Positions 1 to 12,086 of a stretch of DNA of 64,000 nt are shown here, in pieces. The stretch is from Amyloporia xantha (Eukaryota > Basidiomycota > Agaricomycetes > Polyporales > Adustoporiaceae). The notes beneath the pieces were generated by a model. It was given only the letters and a program-made list of their open reading frames with translations, did no database searches and was not told the origin of the DNA. The DNA lies in the NCBI GenBank assembly GCA_036971615.1, contig JAYKKR010000034.1:279120-343119 (forward strand), read 5' to 3'. The position numbers and the translations under genes are program-made. Positions within the stretch are counted from its first letter, which is position 1. The number at the start of each line of letters is the position of its first letter.

Positions 1-1170
1 GCGCTCTCTGAAGAACTTGCGTCGCATCATTCCTCTGGAGCAGACAAGTCATGTCACTGTAAACAATATGGGGGTAATTGACGGTGAAATAATCCTTACA
101 GTGTCGGCTTTGATGACTCCAGCAACGCATATCAATGGATGAGACCAGCCGTAGATGTACCCTGGGCCGTCCATTCCACTTCGGAGGGGCCATAATATTG
201 GTATGCCAGCCATCACAGGCTCTCGTTGTTGGAAACAATGCTCGAGCTCAGCCGTTACTTACAATTTCGGTAAACGGCTGAAAGAACAAGTTTCGAAGAA
301 GGGGTTACCCGACTTTCAAGTCCCAACCACTGGATTGCTGCGTGTGAGGTATCCAAACTTCATGCACATGCTTAGAGCTTGAGCCAGCTGTAGCGGCGGC
401 TGGGTTACGTCACGGTCCGCGCGAAAACAGTGAAACAGCGTGACAAGCGCGTGCAGTCACGCATCTAGTCACGCGTCCGCACAAGTACCTCGGACTCCTA
501 AGTGAGTCTTGCCACAAATTCTGAGGGCCCTTGGACTCGGCTCTACTCGGTCTGACCTCAGCTAGAGCACACGAGCACCCACATCTAGAAAAATTACTAT
601 CCGTGTTCGAATGTGCAAAGAAAATAGCTCCTATGACGAACTCGGACAACGGGCCCGGCGGGGTCGGGAATATATCTGCCCATGAAGCCTAACTATGGCA
701 TTTCCAGCCATCCACACGGCTCTGTTTTACGATTCTCATCCATTATCCGGATCTCCGAACATTGGATGAAGGGTCCATCACGTCGCTATAATTTTCGTCG
801 AATTTCCAGTGGCATGAAATTAGGCACTCGTCGTAGGCTATGTATAGCTTCGAAATGCATTCAGGCCCAATTCGCTCAAAGATTGCTCGAATGCGATAGG
901 TTATTCGTCAATTATGTACTATGCAAGAGCATTTCGCCCATTCACATGCTTGCTGCAGAATGATTCTCTATCGACAACTGTGGGTCCTTACTATGTGTGC
1001 TGTTCGCTTACAAACTGATCCGTTTTGGGGATAATCATCGAGGCAACGTGTTGCCAACCACGATGCTTTATCTTCTATTATTCACACTCTGATACGCTGA
1101 TAACAGGACTTGACCCTTGATAAATAGGCGGTATGGTCTTGTAGGTCTTTCCTCAATTCACCCCACCGCC
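1..1170. other. No gene recognised at left edge
   Basis: Only short open frames with no recognisable protein similarity are present. Nothing shows splice continuity or a family motif. The last part is presumably the promoter and leader of the F-box gene that starts at 1171. Confidence 0.4.
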
Positions 1171-2484
1171 ATGGTTCAACCACTCCCCCCTGAAACGACA
1201 GATAGAGTGATTGACTTCCTCTGGGATGACCCTGTCACACTCTCTAGTTGCGTGCGCGTGGCTCGTTCCTGGCACGTTAGCAGTCGGTATCATCTCTTCC
1301 AAATACTGCAAATTCGGGACCGATCTGCCTTCAACTCGCTGAGCTCTCTAGTGGCCCACGGTTCTAAAACAAGATCATTCTTGAAGCTCACTCGCGAGCT
1401 AAACATAGTCGATAACCAAGATGGACTGGATCATTATGGACATGTAGTGCCACAGATATTTGGTCCGCACTTGCCTTCGGTCCAGTCGCTATCATTCAGA
1501 AACTCAGCCTGGAATAAGCGGACCCCTCTACACCGCACATTTTTTGACTGCCTACCCATGTTTAGGAACGTCACACGACTCCAACTGTACAATTGCATTT
1601 TTCGGGTCTACAGGGACTTTCAACGACTGATCTGCGGGCTTCCCCAGCTTGCCGAACTTCATATGCGCGACACAGTGCCAGGGACTGGTTCCACGCAGCT
1701 CGTCATGCCCGGTATCTCCTCTACCGGAGACAAACTACGGCTCACGTCGCTTGAGGTAGAGTCGATGGGTTCAGATGAACTTGGGGAGCTATTTCGCTGG
1801 CTTGTCTTGACTCCATGCGGACAGGAGGGCACGATACATACACTCCGCGTGCGACCCCGCTTACATGAAGAATTTGACTGGCATCCATTCCTAGATGACT
1901 TTCTCCAGTCTCTGGGTTCGTCTCTTCAACATGTGGAAGTTCCTATTCTCCTCAACGGTGAATAGATATCAGTGTTCACGTATCGTTACTTAAAAGCTGA
2001 CACAATGCCTACTTTAGAGAATCAACATGGACTGGAGAAGAATACGGGGCTGATTTCAGCCGCGATATCCTATTCTTTCCGAGAGCCTTGGCCACAGGCT
2101 TGGACTCGAATAGCCCAAAGCATTGAGGCGCTCACTTCACCCCACCTTCATCGCCTCGGTCTTCATTTCGTTATTATTGTAGATCCCCGCTGGAGCAGTC
2201 TTGACGACGCGTTCGCGCAAGTGAGTCAGTTCAAAGATTGGTCAGCAATGAACGAATTTTTCTCGCGGCCCTCTCTACGCCTCCTGGAGGAGGTCGAGAT
2301 TCGTGAGCACTGGCAGGTCTCAGAGGCCATTGCGCTGTCAGAAGTCGAGCGTTTGCAGCGTGCAATCGACACGCTTGCGGAAGGTTCAAACTTGTATTCG
2401 CGTGGGATCCTGAAGACTTCGCACGAAACTCATGTTTTCCAGCTTCCTCCCGCCGAGCCCTCTTCAGACTCGACATCATTGTAG
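1171..2484 (+). CDS. F-box/LRR-type protein
   Basis: Predicted 417 aa protein of the expanded F-box family of Agaricomycetes; such proteins usually act as substrate adaptors of SCF ubiquitin ligases. The N-terminus (MVQPLPPETTDRVIDFL, residues 1-17) followed by a loosely conserved CxRVARSW segment matches a fungal F-box. The rest is leucine-rich, with irregular strand-like repeats such as VQSLSFRNSAW and VTRLQLYNCIF. One 60 bp intron (1958-2017, GTGAAT..CTTTAG) joins two open frames and restores LLNGENQHGLE. An upstream in-frame ATG at 1117 exists, but the ATG at 1171 gives the family-like N-terminus directly before the F-box. Substrate unknown. Confidence 0.8.
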
Positions 2485-3046
2485 AATCACCGAAGGCATG
2501 TTTTCTAGTTTACAAATGACTCACTCTCTGCTAATTGTGCAACGGTGTACAGATTCAGAGTTGCACCGGAGCGTCTCTTACGCGTCGGCGCCACCTGTTG
2601 CAGTCGGTATTGTCGGCATGGCGGCTGTGCAGTTACGGAACTCGTAAAGCTTTTTCCCTGTTCTCACACCCATTACCTGTGTCTCACGCTCTCCAGGACC
2701 TTTCAGAATCGACTTTACATGATCAGTCTCGGTTCTCGTGGCAGCATGGCAAGCACCACGAGACTCGGGGCTCAACTGGTGCCCTGATGTCCTACCCACC
2801 GCTTAGGCATCAGAGTGGATGAGAGGTACTATGATACCACTAGGGAGCTCTCAGATATACATTGTCCACACATCTCTCTATCTTCGCTGGTACACGCTAT
2901 ACTTCTCTGCTTTCAATGCCGTCCAATTGACCATCGTATCTGATCGAAGGTTGTGGTGAGGCAACCTCAGGCTTGACTTGAGAAACAATGTATTTGTATG
3001 CTGTAATGAGGGGCGCCGTGCATCGCTGCGCCATGGAGCTACTTAG
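2485..3046. other. Intergenic, no gene seen
   Basis: Overlapping short frames on both strands have no consistent reading or similarity. The stretch probably contains the 3' end of the F-box transcript. Confidence 0.4.
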
Positions 3047-3902
3047 GAATCGTTATTTGGGCACAATCTAGACGATGTAGGTACAACTGATGAGGTGTTG
3101 TATATGAGACGGAAGGCAGTGTCGCTGCAGACATCACTGAGTGGTAAACGAGATGAGGTAAGTGCAACGGTGCAAAGCGTACATGGCGATAGTCGACTGC
3201 CAGTCGAGTGTAAGACTTGCAAGCCGATAACGAAATATGGGAGCAAAACGGTTGGAGTAGACAAGAACAGGTTTTGTACAGGAACTATTATAGCCCATGT
3301 GACTAAGGGAGAAGACAAGCCGTTAGTACGGATGATACATTCTTCTGGATGCGGGCCATATAGCGGTCGACTTCGACGGTGACGCATCACAGATGAGCTT
3401 GCCATACAAGTCGTAAGCCTGGACAAAGAAAGAGCATTCCCGGGGCTCCTGGTAGAGCTGCAGTGGTCGTAGAGAACGAACACGAATATTGTCCTTCAGA
3501 AATAGTATTGGAGGCTGGATTACTAAGGCTAGAGAAGCACTTGGTATGGGATATGTTAAGCTCGGACATGGAAGAAAGCCTGCAGAAACAGATGAGGTTC
3601 AGTAGGAAAGAACAAGTACGGCATTCATTGAACATACGTGAAATTCGCCGAGCACTGATGCAACGAGAGGTTCTATTGACCAGTAGTGATATCGAGGTAA
3701 GATTGCGTAACTCAATAAATTCCTGCAAATTTTGTGCGCATGTGCTGCTTGAAGCCTGGAATTTTAGCTGATCGAATCCGTAAGAGTTGTTGGTGGATTT
3801 AAAAAAGAAAGCAAGAAACCGGTAAGATTCGTCAGGCGAGCAAGTTACTCAGAACAATGTGCGCTGGTCGTTCAGTGGCCCTATATCCAAAATATAAATT
3901 GA
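3047..3902 (+). other. Unassigned coding-like block, possibly a relic gene
   Basis: The + strand reads almost continuously as protein from 3047 to a TGA at 3900-3902 if two gaps are spliced. One gap, near 3380-3411 (GTGACG..TACAAG), is only about 32 bp. The other, at about 3694-3770 (GTAAGA..TTTTAG), is normal. The predicted product is Lys/Arg-rich with a CKTC pair and a later Cys/His cluster (RFCTG, HSSGC), loosely like a zinc finger. It is followed by a charged helical segment (RLEKHLVWDML, EIRRALMQREV). No convincing ATG opens the frame: the first codons after the stop at 3044 lack one, and the internal ATG at 3104 is late. I do not recognise the family. It could be a decayed transposon-derived or hypothetical gene, or chance. 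Confidence 0.25.
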
Positions 3903-5434
3903 ACAGACAGAATCCTCGCCATGTTTACGGAACCAACTTGTTGCACTAGTACTCACTTACTTACGAGCATCTGATGAGATTTCGGTGAAGTCGGCAATTG
4001 CCAACTTCAGCACTCTCGACATACTGTTGGGGTCCGGGCATCCTAGTGCGAACTCAGTCAGCAAGCCCCTTCAGCAACGTCGTATGATTCTCTCCATCTC
4101 GGGTTATATGACCTTGGAGTATAAATCCTGTAAACGCTGTGCGCGGTTTTGAGTGGTTTCGTTGAGAATTGAATTCTCTATGCTCGGGTGACTTAAGCCG
4201 GCCGTGCGCTCGGACCCCGATAGCACATCCACGTGCAAGATCTCTCTCAGTGAAATTCTGTCAAGCCCCGGGCAGGTTGCCTTCGCCCAAGTGTCTGAAC
4301 CATCGTGTCCGCTGCTCCTTATCCCTCCTGTTGTCGTCCCCCTCATTGTTGTCCCCTTCAATATTGAGCGATGACCAGCGCGCTTCCCTATTTGGAAGGG
4401 CGGGGCGCGCAGAGGCATAACGCGAGATAACGCGTGACTCGCCAGTCGTCACGTAGTGACATCCCCCTTTGCGTAAGGCGACCATTTGTCTGGATACCGC
4501 CATAGTGGCAGAATCTCTCTGCCGTTGCTCTCGCCATTCGACGCTCTCGGCAGTCCATTCTATACTACGGAAGGCATCGCGAAAGCAGGGAGGACTTGAT
4601 CTATTGCTGATCTACCGGACCCCTGTATCGCCACGGCATCGGCCCACGCAGACTGTGCAAGGTTCGTAATCTTCCGTCTTCCCTCCCGCACCCCGTCCGG
4701 TTGCCTCGGCGGCTCCCACCCGCATCCACTAGTAACAGACGTAAGTGTTCCATGGTCCGTGCGCTCCCCAGCCCCGAGGAACGGTCTCCTGACCTGTGTC
4801 TATCGCGTCGCTGCAACGCGTTCATTCCGTTCGTTATACCATCGTTCATTCCCTTATCGCGCCGCGAGCATGCTCACATACATGCTTGAGCTGGGCCATG
4901 TGTGACCCTCAGCAGCGCTGACACCTTCTCTCCTCTCTAGACCCACTCTTCGGACGTTACACACCGAACGCGTGCTAGACGCAGACCTCAAATCCCACCG
5001 AGCCCACCGAGGCGAGTACCTTTTTCTGCTGTCCACCTCGTGGATATCGTGATCTTCTGGACGGTATTGTCTGTGTCTGTTACGCTGTGCGCTTGGGATA
5101 TTGCCGACGAGGCTGCTGTTAGTGTGGGTTCCCCGCAGACCGCACAGTTCGATCACTCGGTGAGAGCTTGGAACAATGTATCTCCATGGTGGCAATATGT
5201 CGAGCCCATGTTCGACGTCATCCCATTACATTTTTCGCAGTGATTGTAGCGTCGCTTATGTGTCCTCTTTCTAACCGTTTCTAACCGAAGGTCGCTCCGT
5301 GCTAACATTCTTTTCTTCGTAAAGAATTCCTTTCATTCAAGCTTTGCAACCGGAGGAGACCTAACGCATGCGCCACACCCAGCGCGTTCCACGACTTGAC
5401 GCTCTCTGAAGCTCCCTAATCCGGTCGCAGTGTC
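3903..5434. promoter_or_regulatory. Upstream region and probable 5' leader of SNF5
   Basis: No gene is supported here. The last part is rich in pyrimidine tracts (for example around 4670-4800 and 5250-5330), as is common for promoters and leaders of highly conserved fungal genes. Several possible leader splice sites exist but none can be fixed without transcripts. Confidence 0.35.
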
Positions 5435-6562
5435 ATGAACACGAATCCACGAGACGGCAGTGGTGGCCTGTCCGCGGCACAGATCCAGCAGCTGTACGCG
5501 GCGCGGGCTGCAGGCGGGATGAACCCGCAGATGCTCCAGCAGGCGATGAACGGCCAGCTTCAAGGGCAAGGGCAAGGGCAAGGCCAGGGCCAAGGACAAG
5601 GCTTTAACCCAGCGATGCTCATGCGACAACAGCGGCAAGGTGGTGCGCAAGGCGGAATGGGCGGGGTGAGTCCGGCGCAGCTGCTGCAGAGCATGGGCGG
5701 CGGCGCGGGTGCGAACGCGATGAACATGAACCCGAATACATTCTCGGGTGGGATGAACGGTGCGTTTACTCGTTACCGCAGGCCGAGGTGGGAGACTGAC
5801 TCTGTGCCATAGGTATGGGGAGCATGAACCCTACGCAGATGATGAACATGATGGGCGGCGGCGGCGCGAACGCGGGGATGGGTAGCATGAATGGCATGCC
5901 GGGTGGGATGAATCCGAGCAACTTTATGAACGTGAACGGGATGGGCGGGATCAACCCTGCCGCCTTGATGGGTGGTATGTACTCCTCTCACATGATGGGT
6001 GTATACTGAGTATAATCGTGATACAGGCGCCTCGTCACCAACGAACGTTAACGGCGTTTCGGGTGCGTCCTTCAACCCGTCTGCAAGCCCGACCGCGCCA
6101 GAAGCGCAAGTATCGCCGTCGAGCTCGACGCCGGTGTCGAACTCTATGCTGAATAATGTGCATTCCGCGTCGCCGTCCAACCTCTCCGCGTCGGGCTCGC
6201 CGATGAATATCAACCCACCGTCGACGCCGCAAATCAACACCATACATTCACAACAGGCGAATTCGATGGGAAATGCGAGCATGGCGCACAGCATGAGTCT
6301 CAATCAGGCGCAAATCGCCCATCTGAGCCAGCTTCCACCTGCGGAGCGCGAGCGGCAGCTGAACCAGTTTAGAATGATGCAGATGCAGCGGGCGATGATG
6401 CGGGAGCGAGGCGAGCAGAGGGATCAGCAGCAGCCACAACATCAGAGCGGGATGGCTCAGCAAGCAGGGCAGGGTATGCATGGAATGGGGGCGATGAACC
6501 CAAATGCGAACACGAACATGGGCGGGATGCATGGGATGAATGCGGCGTATCAGTTGCAGTTG

Positions 6563-6600
<38 letters not shown>

Positions 6601-6895
6601 ACAGCAACATCAGCAACAGCAGCAGCAAGCGCATGAGCGGTTTCAGCAGCTCTCGCAGGGTCAGTATGACCAGCAGCGCCCATCTTCGGCGGCGTCGACT
6701 GGCTCGCATTCGCATCGACTCAGTCAGGGCCAAGGCCAAGGACAACCTCATCAGGCTCAGAACATGAGTATTCCTCAGAACGCACAGGCGCAACAGCAGC
6801 ACATGCAGATGCAGCAACAATTTCAAAACGCCCCGAACATGAACGTCAATTCCGGGGGCGCGATGCAGCAGCCGTCTTCCCAGCACATGAATCCA

Positions 6896-6928
<33 letters not shown>

Positions 6929-9900
6929 CAGATGAGCAATATGGTTCAAGGGTCTATGATGCCCCCGCCCACCTCAATCCCGCCACGTCCGCCTACCGCG
7001 TCGTCACATCGCCCGCAGCAGGTCAACTCCTACTCCTATCATGGTGCGCCCAGCCCTCGCCCGAACACGAGCGGCGGCCCGGGCGCCACTCCCAGTCCCC
7101 GCATACCGTCGGGCCCGCTGCCGGGCGGGAATGTTCCAGGTCCAGTGCCCATTCAGCCTCGTCCTAGGACGGGCACTCCTACCCCGATGACGAGGCCGGG
7201 GACGAGTATGTCAAGTCACGTTGCTACGGGTGGTCAGGATGGCGGAGGGGGACAAGGGCAGCAGAAGGTCCCGAGTCGACCCACAACGGCTTCTGGTTTC
7301 GCTCAGCAACAACAGCAACATTCTCAGCCTCAACCGCAGCAGCAGGGACAGCAGCAGCCTCAACAGCAAGGGCAGAATACTCCATTCTTGGGCGTTAACA
7401 CTGCGAATATTCCTCAGCAAATGCAGAGCGCTAAGTCGCCTGGCGGCTTCACGCCCATTGCACCCGCTCCGACTCAGCCGGGGTCGCCGGTGAGGGGAGC
7501 GAAACGCAAGACTGGAGGCACACCTGTCCATGGCCAGCAGCCCCAACAGGCACAGCCGCAGACACAGCCGCACCTTCAACCACAGCAGGCTCCACCGCAG
7601 GTACAGACTCCCCGTTTGTCCATACCGCCGATCGCGAACATGGGCGGCACTGTGAATGGAGGACCCAGCGGTACAGGGTTGACAGGCATGGGTATAATGG
7701 GAAACCTCGGCCCTTCAGGTCAGCCGCAGGTCGCACAGTCTGGTATGGGTGCAGGTGTTGGACTGCTTGGTGGTGCGGGCGGCGGCATGATGGGCCCTCC
7801 TGTCTTACCTCGTTCAGCAAGCCAAGGCCAGATTCAACAGCAGCATAGTGGCGATATGAACTCCATAGGCATGGGCATGCCTGCCAATATGAACGCCGGC
7901 GGGATGTTCCCTGGTCAGGGTATGGTGCGCCAGTCGTCTTCGGGGTCTCTTAACATCAGCCCTACCTTCCCGGGTGTACCCACACCCGCTCATCTTCAGC
8001 TATCCTCAAATCCTGCTGCTGGGCTCTCGGTGACGTCGCCCGTACAAGGTCACAATTATGGGCAGAATGCAGATCCTACAATCGCTGCTCGCAACATGGC
8101 GGGTCTCGGTAACGGAATAGGCCTTGGTTTGGGTACACCAACCGTTGGGAGCATAGGAGGAATAGATATGCCTGTTCCCCAGACACCGCTTCAGCAACAT
8201 GTACGTCAGACATCGCAGCCTCCGATTTCCTCGCCATTCCCCAATATGTCGTCTCCGATTGTGGGAAACAGTATGTCTGGTATGCTGCCCGCCCAGGCCG
8301 GCTTGGGTCAGACGTCCCAACATGGGGTTTTAGCCGATCGCAAGCTGGGGGTGGCTGATGGAGTGGGACTCAGTGTTACGCCGAATCATCACGGTCCTTT
8401 GCCAGAGTCAGACAGCATACCGTCCAAAAGTGGCCCTAGTGTCAACGGTATACCTACAGCTACACCACACCCCACACCGGCACCCGCTGTCAATATTATT
8501 GCGCAGCTCCCTCCGCTCCCTGCTAACGTTCAGTTGAACCCCAAAGTCACTCGTGTATCCGTTGTCCCGCTCAAGGAGTCTACTGTGCTTATCCCGCCTC
8601 TAACCGACGACGAGATTGCTGATATCAAAGCATGGATGAAAGTAGACAATGAGTACCAAGTCACACAGAAACACATGCGCGAACAAATGCTGGACGAGAT
8701 GCGTGAGACAGTCGCAAAACCTCGTGCTTGGTTCGAGAAGGATCCGACTGCGGAAGACGGCCGTTTGAATTCGCGCAGAAGGCCAGACAAGTTTGCGCTA
8801 ACAGGTCTCAAGCAGACCAGGGACAGAGAGGCCAAGGAACGGCGGAAAAGTGGTAGGCGGGAAGGCTTCAAGTTGTAAGTTGTCAGCGTACGCAGTACGA
8901 TTTTTAACTAACCCCCGCTAAGGCCTAGGAGATTAGCGTCTGAGGATGCCAATCGCCCTGAGCAGCTCGTGCCTATCAGGCTTGAATTTGACGTAGAACA
9001 TCACAAGATGCGCGATACATTTGTGTGGAATCTCAACGGTAGGGGGACTTACTTATACCAAGGATGGCCCACTCATTATTTGCGTAGACCCTATCATCAC
9101 CCCCGAGGTTTTTGCTCAATCTATTGTCGACGACTACACCCTAGCACCTAGCTATCATACCGTCATCACGAAGGCCATACAAGACCAACTCAGTGATTAT
9201 AAGGCGCATTCGACTACATTTGGTGAAGATGGCCTAATTGTTATTCCCCCTGACGGTGATGATATTCAGAGTGGTGTATTGGATGACCAGGAGGCGGAAT
9301 GGTGGGAAACTTGGAGAAAGGATGTCTTGTCTGGCGCCATGTATAAAAGGATCAGTCCACGTGCAGACAACCGCAGTCGGAAGCGGCGGAAACTGGTAAA
9401 GGAAGAAGTTCTCGAACAGTCCGACATTTCTAGTCTTCCTGGAGCCGAAGTGCCGATGTCAGTGGACGACTTCGACGAGGACGAGAGTTTGCTACAAGAG
9501 GATATGCGGATTTTGATCAAGGTTGATCCCCATCTCGATTCTTATTGCTCAGAACAGCGACTGATGTGATGTCGTTCTAGTTGGACATTATCGTTGGTTC
9601 TGTGAAACTCGAGGACCAGATTGAATGGAATCTTGAGAATAACGACCCCTCGCCAGAACGGTTTGCGGAGATCTACGCAAAGGACCTCGGCTTGGGAGGT
9701 GAATTTAAGTGGGTGTTGACGTCGTTATATGTCCGTCTTGTTAATTGAGCGCGAGGAATGTAGGACCGCGATCGCACACTCAATCCGGGAACAAGTGCAA
9801 ATATATCAGAAGTCTCTCTTCTTGGTTGGCCATCCATCGGACGGCTCCGCGGTACAAGACGACGACCTCCGCATGTCTTTGTTGCCTTCTCTATCAACTG

Positions 9901-11550
9901 GTGCTCGCGCTATGGATCAAGTGGCTGCATTCACTCCGATACTCAGCTACTTGAGTGACAGTGAGATAGAGAGGAATGAAAAGGAACGCGAGAAGGAGCT
10001 CAATAGACGGAGGCGAAAGACAACTCGTGGTAGACGAGGCATTGCACTTCCAGATCGAGAGCCTCCTAAGACTTTCCGCACCCCTGCTATCGGATTCCCT
10101 GAGGTCGATGCAGCGACTCTTGCCATGGTAACAGCCGCTGCTGCTCCTACATCCAGGCGAGCTGCTGCCGCTGCCGCATCGCTTACCATTGCCAACATGG
10201 TTGCATCGGAGAATGGCACAGTTATTTTGCCTTCAAGTCAGCCGACACCTCTGACTCCGATTACTCCTGCCACTCCGAAGGAGAAGAAGCCAAAGGGCCT
10301 GTTCAAGGCTCCGTCATACCCATCGAGCGTGCTACGCCCCCGAGCCCAGCTCAGGGGTCCAACGGCATCCACAGTAGCTGATGTCTCCTCGTTACCTCCT
10401 CCCATTGAAAACGACTTACCGCTGCCAAGTAGTAGTGCGGCTCCAGACAGCAAGGGCGCAAGGATACCCCTCACAGCAAAGAGGGCTAAGGAGCTTGAGC
10501 GGGAGGCGAAGGAAAAAGAGTATGCTGACGGTCAGCACGCGAACATGATCGATGGAGTCTGGCATTGTTCAAATTGCGGATGTCCTGAGAGTATCGCAGT
10601 TGGACGTCGGAAGGGGCCACTAGGAGATAAATCTCAGTGCGGGACTTGTGGTAGGGCTTTTCCAACTCTTGTACAACCGCACAGGCTCACCACTATATCA
10701 AGGTAAATTCTGGCATAGACATCGTCGACCTCGTCCTGTTGAATACAATTCTGATGCGGAATATCATCGGAACCTGCTGAGGGAGGCTGAACAAGCACGG
10801 GTTGCCGCTAAGCGGAAACGTCCACCACCCTCGGTGGTCGATGAACAGCCTATGCAAACTCCGGCAGAAGACGGCGATGTTGAACCCGAGACACCCATTC
10901 GTCCGAAAACAGAAGTCTGGGTGGAAGTGTCCCCAAATCCGCAATCGTCGTCTCATGACGCCGACAGGCCGATGTCTCCTGTTTCCTCTGCTTCAAGCGC
11001 TTCCGAGTCCCCTCTTGCGCATAGGGTATCTAGATCCAATGGCGCTGGTCACTCCAAGTCAGCTCCTCCAGATCCTGTCCCTCAAGAACCTGAACCTGAC
11101 GATAGGTCGACTGTAGTCGCACCTCCAGCCGGATCTCCTCCTCCTCCACGACCCTCGGCGCCACCGCACGCACATCAACACGCGGTATGTCGTTTTGACA
11201 TTGAACTGGACGTCGATTTGCTCACATAGTTGAACTGCAGACAGTCATTCCTCAATGGCTGAAGCAAGCTATGATGGAAATGCAAGAGAGATACCCCGAC
11301 GACAAGTTCGAAGTCACGGTTCGCAAGACTGCGGCTTCAGCGTCGATCGAATGGCGCATTAAATGTTTAGACTGCCCCGGAAAGGTATGATCAGTGTATC
11401 CCCCATATTACAGCTGTCTGATGTGATATGTTTTTGCCTTAGTTGTACACCCCTGGTCCAGGGGAAACTCTGTCAAATTATGAAGTCCACTTGAAAAATC
11501 GCCAGCATCGACAAAAGGTTAACGCTCGTATTGGGGTGGTTTCAGCTTGA
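5435..11550 (+). CDS. SNF5: SWI/SNF chromatin-remodelling subunit SNF5 (SMARCB1 family)
   Basis: Core subunit of the SWI/SNF chromatin remodeller, nuclear. Ten exons: 5435-5759, 5813-5974, 6027-8874, 8923-9038 (or from 8929), 9088-9521, 9581-9708, 9764-10650, 10703-11184, 11241-11384, 11443-11550. Length is 1877 aa, or 1875 with the alternative acceptor. Residues 1 to about 1050 are low-complexity: Met/Gly/Asn-rich, then long Gln tracts, then Pro/Ser/Gly. The SNF5 core follows with the two characteristic repeats: the first includes MRDTFVWNLNDP and TPEVFAQSIVDDY (about 1145-1170), the second LDIIVGSVKLEDQIEWNL (about 1296-1313). A zinc finger near 1604-1640 has CSNC and CGTC pairs ending in KFWHRHRRPRP. 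The intron at 10651-10702 splits this finger; splicing gives CGTCGKFWHR, which confirms it. The tail (TVIPQWLKQAMMEMQ..) is conserved-looking. Much longer than animal SMARCB1 because of the N-terminus. Confidence 0.95.
6551..6628 (+). repeat. CAG/CAA glutamine-codon tract in SNF5
   Basis: Mixed CAG and CAA codons, with a few CAT and one TTG, encode a Gln/His-rich tract. The interruptions should make it more stable than a pure repeat. Confidence 0.9.
6896..6931 (+). repeat. Nearly pure CAG tract in SNF5
   Basis: Twelve consecutive Gln codons, all CAG except one CAA near the end. Such runs vary in length by replication slippage, so this is a likely polymorphic site within the coding sequence. 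Confidence 0.9.
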
Positions 11551-12086
11551 CTTGGAATGTCGATTGTATGTTTTATATATTGCTATCTCAAATATGTTGT
11601 TGTCGTGTTATACCTGTTGCACAGTAACTATAAATCAGTATACCATAAAGATCTGAAGGCTGACCTTTGCGAATACCCTTGTACCGAGTGCATAAATTGT
11701 CGTGGGTCACAAGAAAACATTGTGTCAAGTTAGTGACCTCGTTTGGTGAACATGATCAGGTCGAAGTCTATCCGCCAACATCTAGATTCTACATCGCTGG
11801 TGAGGTACTCAAGTGCATGGAATCGAACAGCCTTTAAGACTACCTGAGCCACAAGATATCGGTCGTAGCTGAACTCGGATCGATACGTTCGTTTACAGCA
11901 GCTACTACGGTACACGTCACCAGTAAGTACTGCGGTATCGTATTACGTGTGCCGTCCACGACAAGTGTACGTGTCCATAGAAAATTAGGTAGTCATGCGT
12001 ATGGCGGATAGAAATGTGCATATACAAATACAAAAAGAAACATCAGCTAAGAATACAGAATACAAGGGATATACGATCAGTCCACG
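11551..12086. other. Convergent 3' region between SNF5 and transporter gene
   Basis: The two flanking genes are convergent, so this stretch should hold both 3' UTRs and termination signals. No gene is seen. AT-rich TATAT and AAAAAT stretches around 11560-11640 and 12010-12060 could serve as poly(A) signals. Confidence 0.5.

Noticed and set aside
6248..6949. Long minus-strand frame rich in Leu opposite SNF5
   Set aside because: Antisense of CAG repeats; the + strand SNF5 reading explains the region.
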